Origin: Clostridia bacterium
GTDB taxonomy: Bacteria; Bacillota; Peptococcia; DRI-13; SM3-B62
Length of the DNA stretch: 53,980 nucleotides
Direction of reading: 5' to 3'
Assembly (NCBI GenBank): GCA_018433675.1
Contig: JAHDQS010000023.1
Span: 1-53,980 of the forward strand
The notes beneath the pieces are model-generated. The model searched no databases. It was not told the origin of the DNA and saw only the letters and a list, made by a program, of their open reading frames with translations. Positions within the stretch are counted from its first letter, which is position 1, and every line of letters begins with the position of its first letter. Positions 44,845 to 53,848 of this stretch are shown here, piece after piece. A program made the translations under genes and the position numbers.

Positions 44845-46917
44845 TTAGAAATGCGAAAGTTGAGTTAATAATAAGATACCTTTATTGCTGATGATTGTTC
44901 CCTGCCTTGTTTTGCCCTTTGAAACTAATTCATGTGCCTCCAGATGATTGATAATAGTGCGAATCTTACTATCAGTGAGACTAATACCTTGATATGCTAA
45001 TTCTTGGACCATTCTACTCCTGCCAATTTTATTTATTGCTGTTATATTCTTTTGGAATATACACAGCATTTTTTTTATTATATTTAGGTCAAAGTTCATT
45101 TCCAATTCTCTTAAAGTTAGCTCTATATCATCATCGGGGAGTGAACTGACTTTTGATGCGGCTTGTATATCATATGGCAAGTCTTCTAAATCAATAATAG
45201 CTTTGTCAGTATGAATGCTGACATAACTAATCATATTTTTTAATTCTCTTATGTTTCCCGGCCAGTCATAGTTCATTATGCAATCATATGCTTTTTGAGA
45301 AAAAGTCTTATCAAGGTTATTTATTGACAAGAATTGATTAATAAGAGGGAATATAGACTCTTTTCTTTCGCGCAAAGGTGGGATTTTCAAAGGAAAGACA
45401 TTTAGGCGATAGTATAAATCCTCCCGGAAATGTTGCTTTTTTATTAGCTCTTTTAGATTCTTATTTGTTGCAACAATCACTCGAACATTAACAGGAATAA
45501 TTTTAGTGTCACCTAAACGCATCAATTCTTTCTCTTCCAGAATTCTAAGGAGTCTGGACTGTATCCAGGTCGAAGAATTACCTATTTCGTCTAAAAAAAT
45601 GGTTCCGTTGTGAGCTAATTCAAATAAACCTTTTTTACCTGATTTTTTTGCACCTGTAAATGCACCTGCTTCATACCCGAACAACTCACTCTCAACTAGA
45701 TTGTCGGGAATTGCGCCAAAGTTTACGGCTATAAATGGATAATTTTTTCTAGGCGAAGCATTGTGGATTGATTGAGCAAAAAGTTCTTTTCCTGTTCCGC
45801 TTTCGCCAGTTATTAAAAGTGCATGATCAAATTTTGCCATTGAGTTTGCAGTGGCAATTAGTTTTTTTACGCTTTTGCTTTTGGCAATAATATCGTTAAA
45901 TTCATATTTAGCAGTATATCCGCTATCCTTTTTATATAGAATCTTCCTAACATTTTCTTCTAATTTTTCAATCTCAGAGGTTTCTTTGAAAGTGAGGATG
46001 CCATTCTTTTTAGTTTCTGCTTTTAATGGAATATATGTGACGTATAGTTTTTTATTATTAAAAATAAAGACGTCATTATCTTTTGTATCTACATATGAAG
46101 ACCAAAAATTATTTCCCATGACAAGATCAATATCTTTGTTTAATACTTCTCTTTTTGTAAACCCTAATAGTTTTTCTGCGGCGGGGTTACATTCATGTAT
46201 ATTTGCGTTTTCTACTGAAATAATCGCCTCATTTATGTTGTTCATTATTGATTCAAGGGATAAGCGGAGTTCTTCTGTGTGCAAATATTGTTCACTTAAT
46301 CTTTTGTAAGCATTAACTAAGACAGCTTTGTTATATGAAATAAACTTTTCTGTATACCCTAAATCAAGCCGCAAATCCTCTAATATTTTAATAAAAACAG
46401 CAATTGATAATTGTCTCATACCTATATCTATTTTTGTTTTGATATGCTTTGGGCAGATATGAAGCATTCCGGGTGAAATAGCCGTATCAATATCGTCATC
46501 AATTTTAATGTCACAATCCTGCCAATATGGCTTGAAATCAAGATAATCTATCCCAATACTAATGAGATTTCTTATGGTATCTAATGTCCCATCATATGTT
46601 TCGTTAATTACCAATACCTTTTTTTCCTTCGGTAATAAAAATACACGTTCAAAATAAACAGGCAAGGAGATGTCCCTTTTAGCAAATATAATTTTTTCTT
46701 TGGGGTATCTTTTTAACAGGTTTTTATATGAGTTTTCTCCGGATGCCAGGGTGACTTTTGGTAATATGGGGATAGTTAGTTCGCCTTGCTCCAGGTAAGA
46801 GTGGGTGTTGATTTGAACCTCATCTCCCAAGACATCTTTTAATGATTTTTTAAGTGTTTGTGCGGGCATTTTTCTCATTGAAACGATCAAAATGGTTCTA
46901 TCGTAACTTTCTGACAT
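44845..46917 (-). CDS. Sigma-54-dependent transcriptional activator with PAS domain
   Basis: A 690-residue enhancer-binding protein. Residues 1-190 form an unrecognised sensor-like domain (ILIVSMRKMPAQTLKKSL …). A PAS domain lies at about 220-320 (IMNNINEAIISVENANIHEC). The AAA+ domain (about 340-575) has Walker A GESGTGKE (371-378), the sigma-54 contact loop GAFTGA (418-423), Walker B TIFLDEI and LRERKESI. The C-terminus (about 600-690) is not a plain Fis helix; it reads more like a winged helix: RSRMVQELAYQGISLTDSKI followed by RTIINHLEAHELVSKGKT. It faces a canonical sigma-54 promoter at 47148-47164. It most likely activates the tct/catabolic cluster in response to a pathway compound. Confidence 0.9.
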   Translation of the reverse strand: MSESYDRTILIVSMRKMPAQTLKKSLKDVLGDEVQINTHSYLEQGELTIPILPKVTLASGENSYKNLLKRYPKEKIIFAKRDISLPVYFERVFLLPKEKKVLVINETYDGTLDTIRNLISIGIDYLDFKPYWQDCDIKIDDDIDTAISPGMLHICPKHIKTKIDIGMRQLSIAVFIKILEDLRLDLGYTEKFISYNKAVLVNAYKRLSEQYLHTEELRLSLESIMNNINEAIISVENANIHECNPAAEKLLGFTKREVLNKDIDLVMGNNFWSSYVDTKDNDVFIFNNKKLYVTYIPLKAETKKNGILTFKETSEIEKLEENVRKILYKKDSGYTAKYEFNDIIAKSKSVKKLIATANSMAKFDHALLITGESGTGKELFAQSIHNASPRKNYPFIAVNFGAIPDNLVESELFGYEAGAFTGAKKSGKKGLFELAHNGTIFLDEIGNSSTWIQSRLLRILEEKELMRLGDTKIIPVNVRVIVATNKNLKELIKKQHFREDLYYRLNVFPLKIPPLRERKESIFPLINQFLSINNLDKTFSQKAYDCIMNYDWPGNIRELKNMISYVSIHTDKAIIDLEDLPYDIQAASKVSSLPDDDIELTLRELEMNFDLNIIKKMLCIFQKNITAINKIGRSRMVQELAYQGISLTDSKIRTIINHLEAHELVSKGKTRQGTIISNKGILLLTQLSHF

Positions 46918-47320
46918 ATTAATCCCCTCCTGTTAATACTGTTGAAAAAAATCTTACTACTATAGCCGATTAGAACATATTGTAACGGAATATCCTAATT
47001 ATAACCCAATACAAGACCAAAATAAACACCTAAATATCAAGAATCCATATAGACAAAAGTCAAGAGGGGGTGAAATAAAGACCTAAAAAATAAAAAAACA
47101 TTGTAATGTCTATGGGAAAGAACCGTCTTTATACGGGCAGGTTTGTTTTGGCATGCATATTGCAAATATGTAAATGTATATAACGATGATTTCTAATGTA
47201 CTGGCGGCTAGCAGGTTTAAGAGCAAATAAAGATGATTGGAGTGATGAGAGAGTTATTTATAATAAAGGGTCCTTTAAAACAATATAAGGGAAAAGGAAC
47301 GTATACGAGGGGTGAGAGGG
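46918..47320. other. Divergent regulatory region
   Basis: No gene is supported. It holds the sigma-54 promoter at 47148-47164 and possible activator sites upstream of it: a small palindrome ACATTGTAATGT (47098-47109) and a related ACATATTGTAA near 46976. Their use as enhancers is only a guess. Confidence 0.5.
47148..47164 (+). promoter_or_regulatory. Sigma-54 (-24/-12) promoter
   Basis: TTGGCATGCATATTGCA matches the consensus TTGGCAC-N5-TTGCA except one base (T for C). The invariant GG (47150-47151) and GC (47162-47163) are separated by exactly ten bases. It lies about 155 bp before tctB and points into the catabolic cluster, with the sigma-54 activator gene on the other side. Confidence 0.9.
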
Positions 47321-47779
47321 ATGAATATAAAAGAGTCAAGAGTAGATCAAATCGGTGGAATAATTCTTGGGATATTTTCCTTGCTTTTATATTTTGTAAT
47401 TATTCCTTTGGAAGTTGGTGATACCAGCAAATTTGGTGTGTCCCCAAGGTTTTTGCCGCAGATTCTAGCTCTGTTACTCATGTTTTTATCTATTTGTCAA
47501 GTTATTAGCGGTTACAAAAAGAGGGGCCAGGAAGATCAAAAAATATATACGATTAACCCAAACGAATTGAAGTTGATTTTAAAGAGCCTGGGAGTTTTCA
47601 TTATCTATATCATAGCACTTAATATAACCGGGTATTTGATTACGACAGTGGTTGCGTTAGCAGTTTTTATGTTCTTATACGGGCAAAGGAATATAAAAAG
47701 GATAGTATTAGTTTCCGTTGGAATACCGATTGCGATATATTTGTTTTTTACAAAAGCATTAACGATGGTATTACCGTAA
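47321..47779 (+). CDS. tctB: Tripartite tricarboxylate transporter, small subunit TctB
   Basis: A 152-residue membrane protein with four hydrophobic helices (GGIILGIFSLLLYFVIIPL, FLPQILALLLMFLSICQV, LGVFIIYIIALNITGYLI and the paired final segment to ALTMVLP). Length and position before TctA are typical of TctB. ATG 47321 is chosen with GAGGGG eight bases upstream; a GTG at 47312 overlaps that site. It is the first gene after the sigma-54 promoter. TctB forms the small membrane subunit of a secondary, substrate-binding-protein-dependent carboxylate carrier. Confidence 0.88.
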   Translation: MNIKESRVDQIGGIILGIFSLLLYFVIIPLEVGDTSKFGVSPRFLPQILALLLMFLSICQVISGYKKRGQEDQKIYTINPNELKLILKSLGVFIIYIIALNITGYLITTVVALAVFMFLYGQRNIKRIVLVSVGIPIAIYLFFTKALTMVLP

Positions 47780-47804
47780 TTATTAATAATTGGGGGGTGT
47801 GTAA

Positions 47805-49301
47805 ATGCTAGAATTACTATTTGAAGGTTTTATAAATGTTCTATTTACGCCAGCAAGCCTATTCGCTTTGATTGGTGGGGTTGTGATCGGTGTTGTTCTT
47901 GGTTCTATTCCTGGATTAACTGCAACTATGGCGATTGCCCTGATTATACCGATTACTTACTATATGGATCCCGTTCAATCGTTGATAATGCTTATGGGTG
48001 CATATAATGGTGGTACGTTTGGTGGAAGCTTGGCCGCAATACTTCTTGGAGCACCGGGAACCCCGGCGGCGGCAGCAACCGTGGCGGACGGTTTAGGTCT
48101 TGCGTTACAAGGTAAAGCAGGTAAAGCAATAAAAATGGCTTTAAGTGCTTCGGTTACTGGTTGTTTGTTTAGTTGTGTCATATTGATATTGGTTGCAGCA
48201 CCTGTTGCCAGATATGCTCTTAAATTTGGACCGGCGGAATATACCGTTTTAATGGTGTTTTCATTGACGATTATAGGCTCGGCGGCAGGTAATTCGATGA
48301 CAAAAGGTTTGATTGGCGGGGTTTTAGGCCTGTTGTTTGGTATGGTAGGGCTCGATCGTATTGCCTCGGTTCCTCGTTTTACGTTTGGCGTAATCGATTT
48401 AGCCGGCGGAATAGATTTAGTTGTTATGCTTATTGGCTTACTGGCTCTGTCAGAAATATTCGTTCAAGTGGAGTCTGTGGCTGGGGGAAAGCTTGACGCC
48501 CATTTGCCGCCCCCCAAGAATTCTGAAGACGATAAATTGTCACTTAAAGAATATTTGGCAAATTTCAAAACAATCATGCGTTCTGCGGCTATTGGTTGCG
48601 GAATTGGGGCTTTACCTGGTCTTGGACCGACCCTTGCTTCCTATATTGGTTATGACATGGCTAAAAGGAGTTCCAAGAATCGAAGTTTGTTTGGCAAAGG
48701 GGCTCTTGAAGGAGTAGCAGCAGCGGAATCAGCCAATAATGCAGTATGTGGCGCAAACCTTATTCCTTTATTGGCCCTGGGAGTTCCCGGTGACGCGATG
48801 GCTGCAATAATGATAGGTGCCTTTATGGTTCAAGGGTTGACACCTGGTCCGTTGGTGTTTCGCGAAGCACCTGACGTTGTGGCAGGATTGTATGCTGGGT
48901 TGATTCTGTCTAACATCTTACTTTTCGTTTTTATAACTTTCGCCTATAAGATGTTTACCAGAGTAGCTCGTGTTGAGACAACAATAATATTTCCGGTAGT
49001 ATTTATTTTCTGTGTTATCGGTGTATATGCTCTAAATCAATCCATGACAGACTTGTGGATTATGCTTCTCTTTGCTGCAATAGGATATGTTTTAACGAAA
49101 TTCGGATATTCACCGGCAACACTAATGATAGGGTTTATACTGTCGCCTTTATTTGAAGTGAATTTAAGACAAGCTTTATTGATATCGGGGAGTAATCCTT
49201 TGGTATTCTTTTCAACACCAATTACCTGGGTCTTTTGGATAATTACTGTCGTTTCGGTATACAAAATTGTTAAAAGCAAAAAGGCAGCCGAAGAAGCTTA
49301 A
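47805..49301 (+). CDS. tctA: Tripartite tricarboxylate transporter, large subunit TctA
   Basis: A 498-residue protein with about 11-12 transmembrane helices. The signature GSIPGLTATMAIALIIP, GAYNGGTFGGSLAAILLGAPG and GIGALPGLGPTLASYIGYDM repeat regions identify TctA, including the internal duplication of the glycine-rich P-G-L motif. It starts 25 bases after tctB behind GGGGGGTG. It should be the ion-coupled translocating subunit, fed by TctC. Confidence 0.95.
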   Translation: MLELLFEGFINVLFTPASLFALIGGVVIGVVLGSIPGLTATMAIALIIPITYYMDPVQSLIMLMGAYNGGTFGGSLAAILLGAPGTPAAAATVADGLGLALQGKAGKAIKMALSASVTGCLFSCVILILVAAPVARYALKFGPAEYTVLMVFSLTIIGSAAGNSMTKGLIGGVLGLLFGMVGLDRIASVPRFTFGVIDLAGGIDLVVMLIGLLALSEIFVQVESVAGGKLDAHLPPPKNSEDDKLSLKEYLANFKTIMRSAAIGCGIGALPGLGPTLASYIGYDMAKRSSKNRSLFGKGALEGVAAAESANNAVCGANLIPLLALGVPGDAMAAIMIGAFMVQGLTPGPLVFREAPDVVAGLYAGLILSNILLFVFITFAYKMFTRVARVETTIIFPVVFIFCVIGVYALNQSMTDLWIMLLFAAIGYVLTKFGYSPATLMIGFILSPLFEVNLRQALLISGSNPLVFFSTPITWVFWIITVVSVYKIVKSKKAAEEA

Positions 49302-49395
49302 TGAAAGGAGGAGTTGATATTTATCTAGGAACGAATAGAAACAGAGATGAGCAAAAAAAGTAAGTTAATAAAATTATTTAAGGGAGGAAGATTGT

Positions 49396-50376
49396 ATGAA
49401 GAAGAAGATAAAAGTATTAATGGTTGGATTCCTTTGTGTATGCTTAATGCTAACACTGAGCACCGGATGTGCTCAAGACGAGGAAGAAGCAGCAGTATAT
49501 CCGGAAGGGCCTATCACATTGATTGTTAATTACGGCGGTGGCGGAGGTACCGATCTTACAGCCAGAGCTATAGCTAAGGCGGCTGAAGAGCATTTGGGTG
49601 TTCCGATCTCGGTAGTTAACAAAACCGGTGGAGTTGGAACAACCGGTATTGTAGAGATGCTTAACAAAAAGCCGGATGGCTATAGCGTAGGTATAGTAAC
49701 CTACTCACCCATTGCAATTGTTCCTCATCAGATGGAAGTTCCTTACACGCCTGATGATTTCAAGTATATTTGTGCATATGGGATTTATAAATATGGTTTA
49801 GCTGTTAAAAATGATTCTCCGTATGAAACTGTTGAAGAACTTATCGAAGCAGCCAAAGAGAGCGAAAAAGGTTTAAGTTACGGGGCCTCAGGGTATCCTC
49901 AACCTTTTGTATATGAAAAATTAAGCAAGCTGGAAGGTGCCAAATTTATTCATATTCCAACACAATCCGGTACAGAAACTAACACAGTACTATTAGGTGG
50001 ACACGTTGAATCGGTTGTTGCAATTATGTCAGATTTAATGCCGTTTGTTGAGTCGGGCGAAATGCGTATTCTAGCGTCTGCAAGTAGCGATCGTCTTGAT
50101 ATTGCTCCCGATGTTCCAACACTTGTTGAACAGGGCTACGGCGTTGAGATTAACTCTTATATGGGTATTGCTGTTCATAAAGATGTTTCCGATGAAAAAG
50201 TAGAAGTTTTACGCGAGGCTTTTGCCAAAGCCTTTGAAGATGAGGAGTTTCAGGATATCATGAAAAAATCAAAAATTCCGGCCAAATTCATATCCGGCGA
50301 GGACTATGGGCAGCTCTGTAAGGACGGTTATAAGGAATCAGAGGAAGTCATGAGAGAAATGGGAGTAATAGATTAA
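49396..50376 (+). CDS. tctC: Tripartite tricarboxylate transporter solute-binding lipoprotein TctC
   Basis: A 326-residue binding protein (BugD/TctC family). The lipobox LSTGC places the lipidated Cys at residue 25, as expected for a Gram-positive cell without periplasm. The mature part has IVNYGGGGGTDLTARAIA, VVNKTGGVGTTGI, FKYICAYG and the conserved GGHVESVVA loop, all typical of the family that binds carboxylates. ATG 49396 has GGAGGAAG upstream. Substrate is probably a carboxylic acid degraded by the following enzymes; it cannot be named. A long-arm hairpin lies after the gene. Confidence 0.93.
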   Translation: MKKKIKVLMVGFLCVCLMLTLSTGCAQDEEEAAVYPEGPITLIVNYGGGGGTDLTARAIAKAAEEHLGVPISVVNKTGGVGTTGIVEMLNKKPDGYSVGIVTYSPIAIVPHQMEVPYTPDDFKYICAYGIYKYGLAVKNDSPYETVEELIEAAKESEKGLSYGASGYPQPFVYEKLSKLEGAKFIHIPTQSGTETNTVLLGGHVESVVAIMSDLMPFVESGEMRILASASSDRLDIAPDVPTLVEQGYGVEINSYMGIAVHKDVSDEKVEVLREAFAKAFEDEEFQDIMKKSKIPAKFISGEDYGQLCKDGYKESEEVMREMGVID

Positions 50377-50395
50377 GATTAGTCTTTAAAATGAA

Positions 50396-50460
50396 ATTTG
50401 GTCGGGGCATAAAACCTTTGAAATAGTACAAGAAAGAGGATAGAAGTGTCCCGGCCAAAT
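50396..50460 (+). repeat. Inter-cistronic hairpin
   Basis: ATTTGGTCGGGGCA (50396-50409) pairs with TGTCCCGGCCAAAT (50447-50460), two non-Watson-Crick positions, loop of 37 bases, without a T run. It may stabilise the upstream tct mRNA or lower expression downstream. Confidence 0.5.
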
Positions 50461-50547
50461 TATACTAAGCTGTTCTAGAACGAACAACAGCACCATAACG
50501 CCGTAAATGCAGAATTTACTAATAATAGAATTGAAGGGATATTAACT

Positions 50548-51507
50548 ATGAACATTGATAGCATTAAGAAAGTGGCCGTTTTAGGGGCTGGAACCATGGG
50601 GCCAGGGATAGCTCAGACGTTTGCCATGAACGGATATGACGTGAGTATGTATAGCCGCTCTGAAGAAACGCTGGAAGGATCTAGGAACGTTATTAAAACA
50701 AATCTGGAGACTTTTGCTGAGGAAAATTTAATTGAAGCAGATCAAATTGAGGAAATATTAGGCAGAATACATTGGACTACTTCTGTTCCAGAGGCTGTTA
50801 AAGATGCGGAGTTTATTGTAGAAACTATCGTAGAAAAAAGGGATGTTAAAAAGGTACTTTTTGATCAAATAGATCAATTATGCGATTCCGATGTAATAAT
50901 TACAAGCAACACTTCCTTTTTAAACATTTATGACATAGTACCAGAGAAAAGGAAGCCATATACAATTAATGCCCATTGGTTCGCTCCCCCTCATATTGTA
51001 CCGCTGGTGGAAGTGGTTAAAGGGGAGAAGACAACAAAAGAGACGGTTGATTTGGTTGTTGAGATGATGAAAAAAAATGACAAAGTGCCTGTGATTATGG
51101 AAAAATTCATACCTGGTTTTGCTATTAATCGTATTCAGCGTGTACTTGGCTGGGAAACTTATTTCTTGTTAGACAACGGATATATAACACCGGAACAGTT
51201 AGACTTGGCTGTGAAGGCGAGCTTAATGCCGCGAGGTATGGTTCTTGGTTTGGCGCAACGATACGATTTCACAGGCCTGGATTTAACTGCTAAGAATTTA
51301 GAAAACAAAGAAGTAGTTGATCCGCCTATGGATACACATCCTAAGTGTATATATGACCGTGTGGATGCAGGAGAATACGGGGTAAAAACCGGAAAAGGCT
51401 TTTACGATTATAGTGACAGGTCTATGGCAGAGGTTTTGAAAAAGCGCGACAAAATGCTGATTCAAGTATTGAAGAACAGTAAGCAATTCATCTATGAAAA
51501 AGTGTGA
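50548..51507 (+). CDS. 3-hydroxyacyl-CoA dehydrogenase-family oxidoreductase
   Basis: A 319-residue NAD-dependent dehydrogenase. The Rossmann motif VAVLGAGTMGPGIAQTFA opens it; ITSNTSFLNI and AHWFAPPHIVPLVEVV hold the expected catalytic His (H143) and Glu (E155). The usual HFFNP of acyl-CoA enzymes is replaced by HWFAPP, and the protein is somewhat longer than 3-hydroxybutyryl-CoA dehydrogenase (about 280). This suggests a free or unusual 3-hydroxy acid, as with carnitine dehydrogenase and related enzymes of the superfamily, rather than an ordinary acyl-CoA. The following BKACE gene supports a 3-keto acid product. It forms one operon with the downstream enzymes. Confidence 0.85.
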   Translation: MNIDSIKKVAVLGAGTMGPGIAQTFAMNGYDVSMYSRSEETLEGSRNVIKTNLETFAEENLIEADQIEEILGRIHWTTSVPEAVKDAEFIVETIVEKRDVKKVLFDQIDQLCDSDVIITSNTSFLNIYDIVPEKRKPYTINAHWFAPPHIVPLVEVVKGEKTTKETVDLVVEMMKKNDKVPVIMEKFIPGFAINRIQRVLGWETYFLLDNGYITPEQLDLAVKASLMPRGMVLGLAQRYDFTGLDLTAKNLENKEVVDPPMDTHPKCIYDRVDAGEYGVKTGKGFYDYSDRSMAEVLKKRDKMLIQVLKNSKQFIYEKV

Positions 51508-51618
51508 ATAGGCGCTCAAATAGTTTTGCTTAATGCTTTCGGAAGTATGAAGAATATGCCTCGTGAGGTTATCTTTACCGTAAAATAAAAAAAGTACTAA
51601 GAATGGGAGATGGAACAA

Positions 51619-52476
51619 ATGGATATGCCAAAAGGAAAAGTGATTATAACCGTAGCGGTGAATGGAGCGTTTGTTACAAAGGATATGAACCCGGCAGTGC
51701 CATATACCCCGGAAGAAGTCGCAAAGGATGCTTATGAATGCTGTTCTGAAGGCGCTGCTATTATTCATATTCATGGACGCGAGGAAGATGGTAAGCCGAC
51801 AGGTTCAAAAGACTATTTTGCTAAAACATTTGAGTTGATTCGTAAGAAGTGTGATATTATCACAAACGCAACGACAGGCGGAGGATCAAACCTAACCATT
51901 GAAGAGCGTGTTAAGTGTTTGGAAGCTATGCCGGAGATTGCTTCGTTGAATATGGGCAGTATGTTGCGTACAACGGGAGCCGGAGCCGGCACTCCCTGGA
52001 TTAACAAGCCGGAAGATATTGAAGCATGGGCTAAAAGAATGAAAGAATTGGGAATAAAGCCTGAAATGGAATGCTATTCGCAAGCCATGTTTACGGATGT
52101 AGAGAACCTTATCAAAAAGAACTTAATTGAACCACCATACTCTCTAAACTTTGTTATGGGTATGAAATACCAGGGAGCAGTCAATGCCACACCGGACTAT
52201 CTGATGTCTATGAAGCAATTAATGCCTAAGGATGCAATGTTTAATGTAACAGCCGTTGGAGCTGCCCAACTGCCAATAACTACTATGGGTATGCTGATAG
52301 GCGGTAACGCCAGGGTTGGGCTGGAAGACAACATTTTCTATAAAAAAGGCCAGTTGGCGAAAAGCAATGCCGAATTAGTAGCTAGGACGGTAAGGCTTGC
52401 CAAGGAACTAAATCTTGAACCGTGTACGCCTGATGAAGCAAGGTCTATTATGGGCGTAAAGAAGTTTTCTTATTAG
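51619..52476 (+). CDS. Beta-keto acid cleavage enzyme (BKACE, DUF849)
   Basis: A 285-residue TIM-barrel zinc enzyme. KVIITVAVNGAF, the zinc ligands H50 and H52 in IIHIHGRE, TNATTGGGSNLTIEER and SLNMGSMLR are typical of the DUF849/BKACE family, first known from 3-keto-5-aminohexanoate cleavage in lysine fermentation. The reaction is 3-keto acid + acetyl-CoA to acetoacetate + acyl-CoA. ATG 51619 is preferred because GGGAG is nine bases upstream; an ATG at 51610 has no room. Dehydrogenase before and thiolase after fit a pathway from a 3-hydroxy acid. Which of the many BKACE substrates is used is not readable here. Confidence 0.93.
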   Translation: MDMPKGKVIITVAVNGAFVTKDMNPAVPYTPEEVAKDAYECCSEGAAIIHIHGREEDGKPTGSKDYFAKTFELIRKKCDIITNATTGGGSNLTIEERVKCLEAMPEIASLNMGSMLRTTGAGAGTPWINKPEDIEAWAKRMKELGIKPEMECYSQAMFTDVENLIKKNLIEPPYSLNFVMGMKYQGAVNATPDYLMSMKQLMPKDAMFNVTAVGAAQLPITTMGMLIGGNARVGLEDNIFYKKGQLAKSNAELVARTVRLAKELNLEPCTPDEARSIMGVKKFSY

Positions 52477-52552
52477 AGTGATTGTGCAAGAATCGGCAGA
52501 GTTTAATGTCTATAGAAGAGAAGTGTAGAGTTCAAATAGAGGAGAGTTAAAA

Positions 52553-53746
52553 ATGTATGAGGATGTTGTAATAGTTGACGCGATAAGGACGCCGGTCGGT
52601 AGAATGGGTGGCGCATTGAAAGATATTCCTGCTGAGGAATTGGCCTCTCTGGTAATAGAAGAGTTGGTTCAACGCAACAAACTGGATGCCGGTACAGTTG
52701 ATGAAGTAATTATCGGACAGACTAAAATAAGCGCCGATGCACCAAACGTTGCTCGCACCGCAGCCCTGATGGCAGGTATACCAATTGAAGTGCCTTCCTA
52801 TACGGTTTCTCGCCAGTGTGGGTCGGGCCTGCAAGCAATTAATAACGGAGCCATGGCGATCCAGTGCGGCTTGGCAGAAACAGTAATTGCGGGTGGGACA
52901 GAAAGCATGAGTAATGCCGTGTTCTATCTGCGTCAATGCAGATATGGTTACAATGCCGGTAACGGTATTCTGGTTGATTCAAATACTGAAAGCCAGTTTA
53001 GGTCTCAGCCGCAAGACATGTTTGGGGTATTCAACATGGGTATGACGGCCGAAAACGTAGCTGAAAAATATAAGATTACCCGGGAAGAACAGGATCGGTT
53101 TGCCTTAAACAGCCAAGAGAAAGCGTGGGCTGCTATTTCGGGAGGCAAGTTTGAAGAAGAAATCATCCCGGTTCCGCTAAAGAACAAAAAGGGCGAGATA
53201 ACATATTTTAGTGTTGATGAACACCCAAGGAAGACGAGCCTAGAAAAACTGGCAAAATTGCCGGCTGTTTTCAAAGAAAAAGGGACCGTTACCGCCGGTA
53301 ATTCCTCAGGCAGAAATGACGGAGCCAGTGTGTTGCTGTTAATGTCAGCCAAGCGAGCCCAAAAAGAAGGGCTCAAGCCCTTGGCTGTTCTGAGAAGTCA
53401 GGCTGCGGTAGGGGTGGATCCTCGCTACATGGGACTGGGTCCGGTAAATGCCACAAAAAAGGCTTTGGAACTGGCAGGATTAAAGCAAAACCAGCTTGAG
53501 TTGATTGAAATGAATGAGGCTTTTGCTGCTCAGTCTTTGGGAGTCATCAAAGAATTGAATATGGATACTTCTATATTGAACGTAAACGGTGGCGCTATTG
53601 CCCTGGGACATCCCCTGGGCTGCACAGGCGCCAGAATAATGACTACGTTGCTATACGAAATGAAACGGCGAAAAGCTAAATATGGAATGGCTACTTTGTG
53701 CATTGCCGGTGGATTAGGGATGGCGAATGTTGTCGAACTTGTATGA
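52553..53746 (+). CDS. Acetyl-CoA acetyltransferase (thiolase)
   Basis: A 397-residue thiolase. The nucleophilic Cys89 is in [11 protein letters not shown], the second active-site region is [16 protein letters not shown] with the conserved His, and the C-terminal Cys is in [14 protein letters not shown]. Start [17 protein letters not shown] is typical. It converts acetoacetyl-CoA and CoA to two acetyl-CoA, or the reverse. Acetoacetate made by the BKACE would first need a CoA-transferase or ligase, not present in this window. AGGAGAG precedes the ATG. It belongs to the same operon. Confidence 0.95.
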   Translation: MYEDVVIVDAIRTPVGRMGGALKDIPAEELASLVIEELVQRNKLDAGTVDEVIIGQTKISADAPNVARTAALMAGIPIEVPSYTVSRQCGSGLQAINNGAMAIQCGLAETVIAGGTESMSNAVFYLRQCRYGYNAGNGILVDSNTESQFRSQPQDMFGVFNMGMTAENVAEKYKITREEQDRFALNSQEKAWAAISGGKFEEEIIPVPLKNKKGEITYFSVDEHPRKTSLEKLAKLPAVFKEKGTVTAGNSSGRNDGASVLLLMSAKRAQKEGLKPLAVLRSQAAVGVDPRYMGLGPVNATKKALELAGLKQNQLELIEMNEAFAAQSLGVIKELNMDTSILNVNGGAIALGHPLGCTGARIMTTLLYEMKRRKAKYGMATLCIAGGLGMANVVELV

Positions 53747-53775
53747 CAGACCTGGAAGTACAAGTTTATCCTAGA

Positions 53776-53822
53776 ATTAACGGCCATCATCCTGCTAAAA
53801 AAGCAGATTGATGGTCGTTAAT
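53776..53822 (+). repeat. Stable hairpin after the thiolase gene
   Basis: ATTAACGGCCATCA (53776-53789) pairs with TGATGGTCGTTAAT (53809-53822), one non-Watson-Crick position, with an inner CTGCT/AGCAG stem. It lacks a T run, so it may be a processing or partial-termination element before the symporter gene. Confidence 0.6.
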
Positions 53823-53848
53823 ATACAAACGAAAGAGGAGAAGAGAAT

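Noticed and set aside
45851-46309. 152-residue frame opposite the sigma-54 activator gene
   Set aside because: Shadow of the activator coding sequence; the opposite strand carries a complete, motif-rich protein.
49347-49529. 60-residue frame before and over tctC
   Set aside because: Out-of-frame overlap with the tctC signal peptide; the lipoprotein reading is clearly correct.
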